NCBI RefSeq assembly: GCF_010389155.1
Contig: NC_057769.1
Span: 33,465,548-33,529,547 of the forward strand
DNA length: 64,000 bases
Reading direction: 5' to 3'
Source: Erigeron canadensis
Taxonomy: Eukaryota > Streptophyta > Magnoliopsida > Asterales > Asteraceae
A program made the translations under genes and the position numbers. A model generated the notes under the pieces. That model was not told the origin of the DNA. It saw only the letters and a list, made by a program, of their open reading frames with translations, and searched no databases. This document shows positions 13,001 through 22,373 of the stretch, piece by piece (position 1 is the stretch's first letter; the number at the start of each line of letters is the position of its first letter).

Positions 13001-13317
13001 TGATAGGTGTATACGATTATTTTTTCGCCTCTCTCCTCACAATACCCGATCATATTGACTATACGATAATGATTTATACTAGAAAGGACAGAGATCTCAG
13101 TCAAGAACTCAATGTTTCCTTGCCTCCTATCAAACCTTCGCGCAGAAACATCTACCATCGATCCCCAACTGCGCAGGAGACGCCCTTTGTAAACGGTACC
13201 CAAACCACCTTTCCCGATGATATTTTCATCGGCAAAGTTATTCGTGGCTTTTACTATTTCTTCAAGTGGTATTCGTAAGTCGTCAAGCTCCCTGATTGTA
13301 GATGATGTAGATGCCAT
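3988..13317 (-). CDS. Candidate multi-kinase (kinase-pseudokinase) gene, block A
   Basis: Six minus-strand exons share symmetric phase-0 junctions: 13317-12379 (K1), 12077-11946 (linker), 7468-6893 (K2), 6514-5627 (K3), 5335-4433 (K4) and 4050-3988 (tail). All exon lengths are multiples of three, five end at GTAAG-type donors, and the joined model gives 1,166 codons plus stop. The kinase domains look like plant receptor-like cytoplasmic kinases of the interleukin-1-receptor-associated-kinase (Pelle) clade. No signal peptide or transmembrane segment is visible. Only K3 keeps all catalytic motifs. The 4.5-kb intron between linker and K2 holds two Helitrons and a MITE. The alternative is two or more separate genes: K3 begins with ATG directly after its acceptor and K4 with GTG. 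Transcript data would decide. Confidence 0.5.
4433..5335 (-). CDS. K4: pseudokinase domain exon (DFG to GGF)
   Basis: The 301-codon phase-0 exon starts after CACAG with VHGGNFTLDDIKFATQNFSL and ends LELQ before GTAAGT. It covers a full protein-kinase fold. The glycine loop is degenerate (VERGNFWSVYTG keeps one of three glycines). The beta-3 lysine remains (IVAKKFD). The catalytic HRD is HRG (HRGIKSSN) and the magnesium-binding DFG is GGF (KVGGFG). The C-lobe landmarks SDIYSFGVVLFEILCG and KKRPTSKEVLQQL are intact. Loss of both aspartates predicts no phosphotransfer. The preserved frame and fold suggest a scaffold or regulatory role for the neighbouring K3. The paralogues at 44870-45730 and 63315-64000 share GGF. 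Confidence 0.85.
5627..6514 (-). CDS. K3: catalytically complete Ser/Thr kinase domain exon
   Basis: The 296-codon phase-0 exon follows TTCACAG and begins MNDMDNFKMSFEDIKVATQNF. Its end ALNLQ precedes GTAAGT. All catalytic elements are present: glycine loop IGGGGFGRVYKG, beta-3 lysine in IVAKKLD, C-helix glutamate region EFYNELQIL, HRDIKSSN catalytic loop (non-RD rule does not apply, Arg present), DFG (IGDFGLS), activation-segment GTSGYMDP and RRPSSKEVLGHL near the end. It is therefore the likely active member of the gene. An upstream in-frame ATG at 6616 exists but lies before the acceptor and probably is intronic. The nearest relative in the window is the frameshifted 46640-47538. Confidence 0.88.
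6893..7468 (-). CDS. K2: C-lobe-only pseudokinase exon
   Basis: The 192-codon phase-0 exon starts at NLENKTATWEEQLKMCID after TGGTCAG and ends ALTFQ before GTAAGT. It aligns from the kinase alpha-E region onward: HLDPEFLKRGMLGKEPDVLGFGVLLFEMLFGY corresponds to the activation-segment exit, alpha-F and alpha-G, and KKRPTINVIVQELQKAL to alpha-I. HRD and DFG are absent, and the segment between them is replaced by a polar stretch. No N-lobe exon is visible upstream. The block B copy has exactly the same 576-bp length once its Helitron is removed, so the N-lobe-less form predates duplication. Confidence 0.75.
7790..8153 (+). mobile_element. Non-autonomous Helitron H2 with duplicated 5' end
   Basis: It starts TCTATACTATATTATAAAA at 7790 after host A. 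It ends with GCATAGCGCGGGTACCGTGCTAG at 8153 before host T, with the usual GC-rich stretch ahead of CTAG. A 111-bp segment from the 5' end is repeated head to tail (7790-7900 and 7901-8011), so there are two start signals. There is no coding capacity. It lies in the long intron between linker and K2. Confidence 0.8.
8154..8776. other. AT-rich intronic or intergenic stretch
   Basis: This stretch is AT-rich with poly-A/T runs and a (TA)n tract ending at 8778. A 67-codon plus-strand ORF near 8540 has no recognisable domain and atypical composition. I see no gene. Confidence 0.5.
8777..9342 (-). mobile_element. Non-autonomous Helitron H3
   Basis: On the minus strand it starts TCTACCAATAAACTAAAACA at 9342 and ends at 8777 with a hairpin (CCGTACATCGTACGG), then GGTATTAGAACTAA. 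The terminal tetranucleotide is CTAA, allowed by the CTRR rule. Both flanks fit A/T insertion. It shares its 5' region (the GACACNTGTCG and ACATGTGTCG boxes near 9270-9300) with H5 at 40538-40922, which defines one family. Confidence 0.65.
9551..10800. mobile_element. Possible solo or truncated gypsy LTR
   Basis: The segment begins TGTAACACCTCAAAATC at 9551, a start typical of chromovirus LTRs and like the TGTAACACC starts at 28999 and 16280. A clear terminal TTACA end and target duplication were not found. The interval holds long T-runs and a (TA)7 tract at ~10327. No gene is supported. Confidence 0.3.
10801..11209. other. Unassigned intronic repeat-like sequence
   Basis: The sequence from GATGCGAAGCCAGG (~10834) to TCGTTCTGCCC (~11132) looks like a dispersed repeat, but neither termini nor a target duplication are clear. 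No ORF of note is present. Confidence 0.3.
11210..11388. mobile_element. Short MULE-type MITE
   Basis: The terminal inverted repeats GGAAAATGATTAATCAACCT and AGGTTGATTAATCATTATCC face each other. A perfect 9-bp target duplication ATATATTTA lies at 11201-11209 and 11389-11397. The 179-bp element has no ORF. It sits in the long intron of the multi-kinase gene. Confidence 0.9.
11389..11945. other. AT-rich intron sequence
   Basis: This is intron of the candidate multi-kinase gene downstream of the linker exon. It contains GTGAGTG-type short repeats at ~11585-11700 and no recognisable coding segment. Confidence 0.5.
11946..12077 (-). CDS. Linker exon with three DVKS..NYKK repeats
   Basis: This is a 132-bp, 44-codon phase-0 exon between acceptor ACTGTAG and donor GTAAGTT. 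It contains three tandem units: DVKSELPNYKKVKGN, DVKSAQPNYKKVIK and DVKSVLSNYKK. The units are basic, with conserved Val-Lys-Ser and Asn-Tyr-Lys-Lys, and likely form a flexible or helical spacer with Ser/Tyr residues that could be phosphorylated. It joins K1 (..ALKQ) to K2 in frame. I did not find an equivalent in block B. The family is not recognised. Confidence 0.6.
12379..13317 (-). CDS. K1: N-terminal pseudokinase exon
   Basis: The 313-codon exon starts at ATG 13317 (MASTSSTIRELDDLRIPLEE) and ends ALKQ before GTAAGA. The kinase fold is complete: IGKGGLGTVYKG glycine loop, SDVYSFGVVLFEILCG, RRPDIEQVLDTLEKAL. However, the beta-3 lysine is Arg (VSARRFD), HRD is HRN (HRNINSST, with the following Asn also lost) and DFG is SGF. 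All three catalytic signatures are gone, so it is a pseudokinase. This start is chosen because the paralogue at 51939 begins with the same MAS..EL..LRMPLEE. Whether it is the first exon of a long gene or a stand-alone pseudokinase is open. Confidence 0.85.
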
Positions 13318-13613
13318 ATATATTTATATATTTCTAGTAATTTTTAATTTTTATATGTATGTATACACAGTGAAAATCGATCAATGGTATTCTACATACT
13401 ACTTTACATATGAATGTGAATCTTCTAAGATATAGATATATATTGATATATTTGTTAGTTGACTTAAAGTTACACCTGTAACCAAGATATACAATTATAC
13501 ACGATGATACCATATAAGCTTTTAATAATAATATTGATGCCATTATTGAATTGATTCAAATCTCACCTGTCAACTACTCGTATCGTTTTTGAAGGATACC
13601 ACATTTTAATTAA

Positions 13614-14295
13614 GGAATTAGTTTCTTGGAATGTAACTATCTTTGACCGAATGTCTATAGTAGAATAAAACTAAAGTTATGTGTATATATTGTATGTAAG
13701 CAACTCGAAAAAATGTTTATTGTATGTAAGAAAACATACGTGACAACCATATACATGTGTCACTTGTCAGATTTTAATTGGTTGAAACGAATTCTTACAT
13801 ACAATAAACATTATTTTAAAGTTGTTTACATACAATGCACACAACCTTAGTTATTTCCTACTAGTCTCGCACCCGCGCGATGCGGCGGGACATTGGAAAA
13901 AAAATGCTGGTTAAGTAGCGGTATCGTGTTATTACATGAATGTATGACTCAACTCAAGTGTTTCTTAGTCCGGCTGAAAGTGCAAACCGTCGTTGTTGTT
14001 TTAGAGTGAGCGTTTTTTATGTTTATTGATTATTAAATTCAGTAACGCGTGTGTGTTCTTTTGGTATACTATGTAAGCAACTTCAAGGAAGGGAAGAAAC
14101 ACGCATAAGGTTTTATTTTTAAAGGTATTTTTGGAATTTCAGAGATAAAGTGTTTGATGGTAGTATAGATTAAAAGGGTAAATTAGAGATTTTAAAGGTA
14201 GAGTGTTAAATTGTTTTGGGGCTAATTTGTTTATATAGATAGTATAGACTATAGACATTTGTTCAAAGTTTCTTACATTCGAGGAAACTAATCCC
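13614..14295. mobile_element. MULE-type MITE, copy 2, split by Helitron H4
   Basis: The same family as 2712-3002, with ends GGAATTAG and CTAATCCC. It is flanked by a perfect 9-bp target duplication TTTAATTAA (13605-13613 and 14296-14304). Block B at ~52225-52250 has the uninterrupted site (TTTAATTTAATGATCACG), so insertion followed the block duplication. The element is interrupted at 13861-14248. Confidence 0.9.
13861..14248 (-). mobile_element. Non-autonomous Helitron H4 nested in a MITE
   Basis: On the minus strand it begins TCTATACTATCTATATAAAC at 14248 and ends CCCGCCGCATCGCGCGGGTG...CTAG at 13861, with a GC hairpin before CTAG. Alignment to MITE copy 1 shows it inserted within ...TTATTTCCTA / CTATAGACATT. 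The right host base reads C, not the usual T. The element is 388 bp with no ORF. Confidence 0.85.
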
Positions 14296-14454
14296 TTTAA
14301 TTAATGATCACGTCGTTAGCGTTGCCATATCAGCTTTTGACTATTCTAGCTGGTTCTCTAGATATTGAACTCCCAGGAGATTAATAAGCTAATAACAGAT
14401 CTTTTGTGTCTTTCGAGATGACTCCCTTATTTCCTCCTTCATCCTCTCCCTACG

Positions 14455-15649
14455 CTTTTCCTGCGAGGCTTTTGAATATTAGTCTTGCTGTCCGCTTGAG
14501 CACCTGGAGCAAGCCACCTGGCGATTGAGGGGTTCTGCAAGCTGAAAAGAAGTCGTCTTTCGAATCTGCTGCACAACTCGTGTTATATGCGCTCCAGCGA
14601 CATGAAAAACTCAAAATTGGCTGAAAGTCATCCACAAAGTCAACCGTTGACATAAAAACTGGGTAGCATATATCTAAATCAAGATGTTCTTGTATAATTA
14701 CAACTAGTTAAAACAAAACTGTAGTTTAAATCATTTTTGCAATCTAATTGAAAGCTTAGAAAATCTGTACGTACATATTTTGGATTTAGTTTCAACTTCA
14801 ATGAGTAAAGACACACTCACACACCTAAATTTTTCAAGTTTGAGCATCTGTAACGGTACTTTAATTATTAAAAATACCTGATCCATCGCTGCACTGAAAA
14901 ACGAATGTGCAAAGACCAACCTCCAACGCTGATGCAATAGAATCTAAACTAAGTCCAACACCAGACCACAATTAGCTACATAAATATTCCAAATGACCTC
15001 TTCATGCTTCCATCACGTCTTTTTGCCTGTTCAAACATGGATATATAACGTGTAATACTTAAGTACCTTGCAACTTCAGCACGTCATTTGGCGTGTTCAG
15101 CAATTTTGGAAAATTCCTGTAGCTTCTTTTTCCATTGAGCCTCTCTCTGATCTCTCCCCTGTGCCGTAATTCTGCTTTGTTGTTGTGAAAGCAGTCTGTA
15201 CTAGCATAAAATCCAAAGATGTTAGACGGGTCAAATGAAAAAACTTTAGCGATGAGGAGAGCGTGTTAAAAGTCATGTCATGCCAAATAATTTCAATGCA
15301 ACTACAATAGAGATTTTTAAGAAAACAAAAATGTCTTAGGGTCAAATCGACCCACCCCATTTCAACCCATACAAAAATGACATGTTTCAAATTGAACCTA
15401 AGACTAGACCAAGACCCCTTACACAACTCGCTCATCTAGCCAATTGTATTTGTAAAACGTTCACATAAGGTGCTGTTATTGAAACTATTGTGGAGTGACT
15501 GTAATAATACTATTAAGAAGATCATGAAAACAAAACCAAAACCAAAATTCAGGAATTTAGTATACCTGCTCTTGAATGCTCTCCTCATCATACTCCTGCT
15601 GGTGTTTTCTAAACTCAGCAACAGAGTCTTCACCTCCCGTTTCCAAATA
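14455..15649 (-). pseudogene. Decayed multi-exon gene fragment, family not recognised
   Basis: Several minus-strand segments have splice-like borders. The 84-bp exon 15649-15566 (YLETGGEDSVAEFRKHQQEY onward to IQEQ, then GTATAC) is phase 0. The segment ~15190-15075 reads REAQWKKKLQEFSKIAEHAK, stop, RAEVAR, where one TGA replaces a probable Arg codon. The exon ~14935-14880 (RWRLVFAHSFFSAAMDQ) and the segment ~14650-14455 are weaker. Charged helical composition suggests a coiled-coil protein. The in-frame stop indicates a pseudogene or a wrong boundary. No homologue comes to mind. Confidence 0.35.
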
Positions 15650-16279
15650 CTGATATAAAAAAAAAGAAAAAACTTTACATACTCTAACTTGTTTCCATTA
15701 GGCAAATCCCATATAACAGCAGCCTAGTCTGCCAAGTGCCCTTTTATACCCATAAACCTCAAATTTACCCAAAAATAGCTGTTCCATTTATTTGGAAAAT
15801 AAAACTGAAAACAGAGATCGCTCAAGACCTCAAATAAGATTTACCAATATATACAGAAACAAAACAACATGAAACATTAAGATATATATATATATATATA
15901 TATATCTAGCAGACAAATGTGTAAACGACTCAGGTAACAACACAAGTTTTGACCACGCAGGCAGCCACCAATGCGATGTAATCATTAAACAATAGCTGAA
16001 ACATTATATTGATTCAGTATAGTATCAGCATACAATCAAAATACTATGCTAATCACGAAACTAAACTGATGATTAACCTCTCAACAAAATGGTTAATCAC
16101 TATATATACTAATCAAGATGTGCTGGTCCAAATCTACAGGTCCATGGGCCTAACCTTAGATTCAGACGAATCTACAAACTTGTCCCAATTTAGCTGAATA
16201 TGTCCGGACTTATCAAAACACACAAAACAATGTTTAACTCAAACTATTACAAGTTAAAGACTTTGACAATCTTCTAGAA
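15650..16279. other. AT-rich intergenic region
   Basis: No gene is seen. There is a (TA)n microsatellite at ~15880-15905. Confidence 0.5.
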
Positions 16280-17500
16280 TGTAACACCCCAACAAGGCGG
16301 AATTATGAGGGTTACATACTAAGCACAACACGACATGGAAATTAAGTAGAGACAAGTCTAGATGCATTAAAAAGGATTGGAAATCCATACAAATCATTCG
16401 ATTTCAAATACCGGATCATACAAAAATGCATAAGGAGCACGCCCATCAAACGTTTACAAAATAATAGTTCAAAAGATGGTAAATGATCCTAAGCATAATC
16501 CATAATCGGGAACTATGAATCACGGATCCATGAAGTCTACGTCCAAGTCCAATCCTAGCTCAAACAAGCAATTAATCATCCAATACGTCTTTGGTTAACC
16601 TGTTCACCTGAGAAGTGTACTAAAACGTGTCAACATAAAGTTGGTGAGTTAGTAGGTTTGAGTAATGAAAATCAAGTGTGTCGGGATATCAACCGTTAAC
16701 GATACACGAGGATTAGGACACCTAATTACGTCCAAGAAACCCTAAAAGGGTTTCACATTATCACAAGTCAACACAAGTCAAAATCAACGTCCAATAATCG
16801 TCCATATACATGCAATATCGTCCATATTTAGGTTAAACAACCCATATCCACAGTAATGATCATACCGGGTGTGGATTCGTCAATCCACCGTCCACGTCCA
16901 CGTCCATATATATATATGAATAACATAACGTCTTATATAACATACAACAACGACCATCATCACACATATACGTCCATTAACGCATACCACAAGTAAACAA
17001 TTAGATAACTAACGCCTCGTTCCATATCATAACAAAGTATATCGACCGACAACATTTAAACGACCAAGTACACTTTCCACCCCAAATAATGTAAACATAG
17101 GGGCTACGAAAACTCACCTTTGCCTTGAATATCGCCTTACAATCGAGTTATAAGTATTTGATGAGAGTCACACGTCCAAACCTATTAATATATACACAAC
17201 ACGTTTTTATTACAATCTTTACTTGGCGTTTTAAGATGGCTTATAACTTTAGTTGACTCTTAGGTTTTGTATCCAATACAAAATTGGGTCGGGTTTCAAG
17301 TATTTAACGAACTACTAACATCCGGAAGTCCTTAATGTTCACGGCTTGTAGTTACGTTTATAAATCTCATATCAATATGCAAGTATGTATTCCTATATAT
17401 TTATTTTGTATTAATATGGGCTGTCCCTTTTGTGAGCCCACACCAAACGAGTCCCAATTTCTTTAGTTAACAAGGCTGAGCCCATAATATTTGAAAAGGA
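16280..17500. mobile_element. Diverged gypsy LTR remnant
   Basis: It starts TGTAACACCCCAACAAGG at 16280. It follows the layout of the 28999-31435 LTR in diverged form: the CACCTGA..AAGTGT..CAACA..GTTGGTGAGTT box (~16605-16650) and the ACTCACCTT..CACACGTCCAAACCTA box (~17113-17185). The right end is unclear (~17.5 kb). It lies just downstream of TyrRS copy A where the last exons should be, so it may have caused their loss. Confidence 0.5.
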
Positions 17501-17606
17501 TATAACAAGTAAAGATGTATCAGCTGAAATGCCATCAACCAAAGATCCGCGAATCATTTGAAAACTGTCAAACTGAATTTTGACAATGTAACAGTGAAAA
17601 ACTCAC

Positions 17607-19465
17607 CTTTCACCTCCGCTTATCTCTTTCCCTTCAACCTTGAACTCGTTAAACCAAGGAAATACAATGTACTTGATGTACTCGAGGCATGGATTCTCTT
17701 CAACAACATTGGGCGGACAGTACGCATTATTTATCTTTGTAACAATCTCAGCCTATGCCATTCATCATGCACAAAAGTTGAAATTAGAATAGTGAAATGT
17801 AAAAAGGTAAACCATCCAAATAGGCTGGTTGAAGCATCAAAAGATAAACTTTCTACTAATTGAATTAACTTTATATTGCTTCTATCACATATCACAATTA
17901 TTAATGCAAGCTTTGATCCTTGAAATACAAGGTTGCAATTTTGAGCCAATTGCCTTAAATGGATCAATTTGGGTAATCGTTAATCTTTAATGCATCAAGC
18001 CTGTTTAGTTAGAAGATTCGACTATAAACAAAACAAGTTATGACTTATGAGTCACCCTAAGTGTATAAATGCATCAAACCTCCTAAATCGCTTTATAAGG
18101 TGTAAACAGATTTATCTACATCAATTTATCATCAGTATTACACATACTTGGTCAACGGCCGTATCAGTTTTGGTTTGGTCAAGCCGTATCAATTCTGACC
18201 CATTACCCAAGCCGCCCATTTCCACCTCTAATTAAGATTCGAGAAAGTAGGGATTGATAGGATCGTACCTCCTCATCCTCCATAAAGATGGCCGAATTAG
18301 GATTAGATTTTGACATCTTACTTTGTCCTTCCAGCAAACCAGAAAGCATGTCTACATGGAAAAAGAAAGACACACAAATCTAGTTAATAAAGATAAAAAA
18401 AAAAAAAAAAAACCCGTTAACTCACAGTTTTGGATCTTACGATGAGATAATATGACAGGCTTGTTTTCCTTCTTAATTTCCTTACAATACTCCCTAGCAA
18501 GAACATTCACTTTTCTTTGATCGTTGCCCAACTGACAAATATCAGCCTGTTCAATGAACACAAATAAGATTGATGACTCGTCAAACAAAAAAAAGATGTA
18601 TCTAGTTATAGAAATGAGTAAACAAGAACCTCAAGAAAAAATATGTCTGCACACTGCATGCATGGGTAGAATATCTGGGCAAGAGTCAAGTTCTTATCAT
18701 TCCGACCCATAATTTTACAACACCTAAAAAAACATCGATAATGCACTAATATGAAAGCTTTCATGATAACGTTAAAATCCGAGAAATAAATCATATTCAT
18801 AAAAATAATCTGTGTACTTCGTTATTCTTGAAAGTGTGTTTCTTCGGGCAATATCCAAAACTAGAGGCCAGTAATCAACTGCTCTTCTATTAATTTCTTT
18901 GGACGACCAGATAAATTCCACATTATCTAAATTCATCGCTGAGCCTTTCCAGGTTTCAATAAAGTATTTTCCAACAACTTCGATTTTTTCCAGATCTCCA
19001 CCCATTTTGTCGTTTAACAGTGCAAACCAGTCTGCTATCCAAATTTTTACTTTACAACCAGCAGAAGTCAGCTTGTTAACATTTATAGTCTTCATAACAC
19101 CCTGCTCGACAATAAACACACAGACAACACCAACACATCAGCCACACAACTGACAGACAGTTTGACATTTATCAAACTAATCTTTACTTTGTAATCTAGC
19201 CGTTTCTAAAGGCAAGATAAGCAGTATCTCTCTGTCTACAAAGTTTTGAGCTGTAACTTTCAAACTCTGCAAATTGCTAAAAAGGAAAACCAACGTAATG
19301 AGTTTTCTATTAACATACCTGAGCTATATGCATTCTACCAGACGGTTCAAACCCATCGTAGGAAATGGGTCTGGGCTTGTTGGTAAGAAGTTCCCGGAGT
19401 TCTCCATCCTCAATGCATTCTTCCCCAATGCTCCTCACAAGATTAAATTTTTTTTCCATGCACAT
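17607..19465 (-). pseudogene. Cytosolic tyrosyl-tRNA synthetase, copy A, 3'-truncated
   Basis: Tyrosine-tRNA ligase attaches Tyr to tRNA-Tyr in translation. Six minus-strand exons read cleanly: 19465-19319 (FNLVRSIGEECIEDGEL and the HIGH-like PSGRMHIAQ), 19101-18818 (GVMKTINVNKL, VKIWIADWFALLND), 18723-18630 (IMGRND, QIFYPCMQCADIFFLE), 18546-18441 (ADICQLGNDQRKVNVLAREY), 18351-18269 (KMSKS in SKMSKSNPNSAIFMEDEE) and 17752-17607 (YCPP, NPCLEYIKYIVFPWFNEF). All have GT-AG borders and compatible phases. The expected DYTSCEELF and PVREHF exons are absent, replaced by LTR-like sequence at 16.3-17.5 kb. The upstream N-terminal extension was not found. The catalytic core is intact but the protein would be truncated, so it is probably a pseudogene. 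Confidence 0.75.
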
Positions 19466-20043
19466 CCTAAACACAAAACAACACCATAACTCTTCTTCTC
19501 AATAAACATTTATAAAAGTTAATATTACGGCCATTGAATTCCAGTATGCTTTCTGAACTCTGCGATTTTTGTTAATTAAACATTCCAAACACACTTTAAA
19601 CTCATAGTTAAAGTCTAGATGGTTTTAAAGAGCATATTGACAGTCACTGGTACTAAAGATCTTATAAACAGCAAACATTTCAGTGATGTTCACATTAGTA
19701 GATCACATTAAATAATGTGAGATTTAGTAACAATCAATTATCAATTCACAATGAATTAAAAACACGTTGGGAGAAGATAAAGATAATTTAGAGAGGGGAC
19801 ATACTCTGTGGTGGAATTAGGATGATTTAAGGGGGATGATAAATCCTTCAATGACATCCCTCTCTTCTCTGAATCTAGATGACCTGTCAAAGCATATTTA
19901 AAAAGTAAAGGTTGAATTGGATACACGCCAATAATAACATCTTCCAAATCATATAAACAATCAAGAAAAATCATTAATGACAAAGGGAACACACAATCCA
20001 AACTATGTGCAAGGATAATGTATAAAGACCGAAAGATGCTTAC
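19466..20043. other. Spacer between TyrRS copies
   Basis: A minus-strand 81-codon ORF at 20001-19756 has no recognisable domain. The terminal exon of TyrRS copy B should lie here but could not be identified. Confidence 0.4.
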
Positions 20044-21344
20044 TTTTGACCTTCATCAATAACTTATTGGCATCCTTGTCATTTTTGAAATGCTCGCGCA
20101 CAGGCTGAAATAGAGAGACATCTCACGTTAAGAACTAGTAGGAAACGGAATTTCATGAGCTCAATGCCGCATGTAAGTTATGCCATTTACTAGGATAAAC
20201 ACGCATAATCATTTACTTAAAAAAATTTGAAATACCTGCAAAATTGTATTTATAGCTTTCCATAGTGCTGGTTTCAAATCACCAGGATGCAAAAGCCCTT
20301 TTTCGTAATCAGCAAAAAGCTCTTCACAACTGGTATAGTCCCTGATTGTAAGTGGATATATGACATAAACAAGTATCAGATGAAATCCCATTAGTTAATG
20401 ACTATAAATCAAATTGCAAATGAAGCTTGACAAAGTTTCTAGCTATGAAAAAACTCACTTTTCACCTCCGTTTTTCTCTTCCCTTTCAACCTTAACCTCG
20501 TTAAACCAAGGGAATACAATGTACTTTATGTACTGGAGGCATGGATTCCCTTGAACGGTAGAGGGACAATATGCTTTCCCTATCTTCTTTTCAACCGTGG
20601 CCTATGCCATTCATCATGTACAAAAAGTTAAGAGTAAACGAAATGCAAAAAGTTTAACCATCTTAATAGGCTAGCCGAAACATCAAAAGATGTTAAGCTA
20701 TAACAACAAACTTTGTTCTTTGAAGCAAAGCAATTATGGCACAGTTACCTATAAATGAGTCTCTTTTGTTACTGTTCTATACTTAACGCGTCAAACATGT
20801 TAAGCTCAAGGATTTAACTATAAAGATAATGGGTCAAAAGGATCTAAAGTCGTCCAAAGTGTATTCAAGTACATAAAACCTCTGAAGTCGCTTTACTAAG
20901 AATAACTCCCATAAAGAATTAGAATTGACTAACAAGTGTCTGTAGGTTGCCTGAATCAGTTTTGAACTGTTACTAAACCCACCCATTTTGCCACCTCTAC
21001 GCAAGATGAAAAGCAGGAGCAGAGTTGAGAAAACCATACCTCATCGTCATCCATATAGATGACGGATGAAGGATCAGAATTTAATAAACTAGGAAGCACG
21101 TCTGCATAGTAAAAAACAACAAACACAAATCACCTTAATAAATGGTAGTAGTAAACGACATAATAAGTTTAAAAAAAACATTGTAATTTATCGTTTGACT
21201 TTTACGATGAGATAACATGATGGGCTTGTTTTTCCTCTTGGTTTCATGACAGAACTTCCTTTCAAGTGCATTTACTGTTTGCTGATCCATGCCTATTTGA
21301 CAGATATCGGCCTATTGAAAAGAACAAATGTATGATTGACTCAT

Positions 21345-21658
21345 TGTTGGTCCCTCGTCCCTCTCACTCACAAACACAGAACAGAACTAAAACTATTCTT
21401 CTTATATCACCATACGTCTTTTACAAATGGTTTACACACATATATAGTTTTCCAATAGACACTACGAACCATCATACCTCTTCACTAATAGGTATGAATA
21501 TCTAACATACACAACTTTTCCTAAATGACACTTCCCTTCACTAACTAACTGTCTAACCGAAAATAACTTCCATTCGGTTGTAGACTTTATTGTTGACACT
21601 ATAGACCCCTTAACTTATATACGTAACTTCCATGGATTGATAAATTAGTATCTCAACA
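21345..21658 (-). repeat. 3' LTR of the TR-GAG element
   Basis: In element orientation it starts TGTTGAGATAC and ends GACCAACA. It is identical to the other LTR except for one visible G/A difference (CCATGGATTG against CCATGAATTG). Confidence 0.92.
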
Positions 21659-21669
21659 CTCCTCCCTAA
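21659..21669 (-). other. Polypurine tract
   Basis: The minus strand reads TTAGGGAGGAG immediately upstream of the 3' LTR, the plus-strand priming site expected for an LTR element. Confidence 0.75.
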
Positions 21670-21695
21670 TTTATTAATCCATGCCTTTGTTATCT

Positions 21696-22373
21696 TCAAG
21701 CTCCATCATCTTTATCCTTGAACTTTGGCTTGTTTCCATTTCCTTTGTCTTGATCTTTAACACGAACTATGTCTTGAACTTCTTCAATGATTTTACTTCT
21801 CTTGTTCTTGTCTTCAATCTCATCTTGATCATCCTTTTTAACTCTGTCGGTATCTTCCATCATTTGTATCATCTCATAGTCTTGAATCTCCAACAATATG
21901 TTTCTTTTATCACGATCTTCGTATTCAACTTTCTCGGTTCTTGACTTGATGTCTTTCTCAATCTTGCTTTCCTTTTGAAATCTTGATGGCGTCTCTTGAT
22001 GCTTCTTGCATTCACCATCGTCAATTCTTGGTTCTTCTTCTAGGAGTTTCTTATTCGGAAAAACTCCATGGTTCTTTTTCTCAAGCGTTTCTCTTTTTGT
22101 CTTTAACTCTTTTATCTCTTCGCTTGTGCAATCTCTTAACTTCTTCAGGTTCTCAAACTCCTTTTGCATTTGTTTCTCAAATGCTATCTCTCTATCTTTC
22201 ATTTTCTTCTCGAACTCTTGTTTCCCCATCTTAAAGTCTTGGAGTAATTCAAACTTCCAAAACTCTAGTTTACTTCTTAAATCACTTTCTATCTCTGACC
22301 TTATGTCATCTAACTTTCCTTTTGGAATTTCATCTTCCTTAATGAGAATTCCATTTCCTTTCTTTTCTTCTTT
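21696..22373 (-). CDS. Gag C-terminal coiled-coil segment (after in-frame TGA)
   Basis: Open reading continues in the same frame after the Gag TGA at 22374. It runs through KKGNGILIKEDEIPKG and a long charged heptad-rich region (FEKKMKDREIAFEKQMQKE and similar) to a stop at 21696. Starting from the internal ATG at 22229 it is 177 residues. It may be made by readthrough, by internal initiation, or be a decayed Gag tail. The composition, rich in Glu, Lys and Asp, predicts a long coiled coil. Confidence 0.6.
   Translation of the reverse strand, partial: KEEKKGNGILIKEDEIPKGKLDDIRSEIESDLRSKLEFWKFELLQDFKMGKQEFEKKMKDREIAFEKQMQKEFENLKKLRDCTSEEIKELKTKRETLEKKNHGVFPNKKLLEEEPRIDDGECKKHQETPSRFQKESKIEKDIKSRTEKVEYEDRDKRNILLEIQDYEMIQMMEDTDRVKKDDQDEIEDKNKRSKIIEEVQDIVRVKDQDKGNGNKPKFKDKDDGA

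Larger units (their letters stand above)
970..14310 (-). repeat. Segmental duplication block A
   Basis: This interval is paralogous to ~43.78-52.3 kb (block B), and its left part also to ~62.8-64.0 kb (block C). Matching landmarks in the same order are the intergenic stretch at 1020-1400, the tail micro-exon, K4, K3, K2, K1 and the flank at 14305 (TAATGATCACG, matching ~52243). Block A has gained Helitrons and MITEs that block B lacks. Boundaries are approximate because they were judged by eye. Confidence 0.75.

Noticed and set aside
15436..15705. 89-codon ORF as a gene
   Set aside because: The splice-bounded 84-bp exon in another frame on the same strand is better supported.
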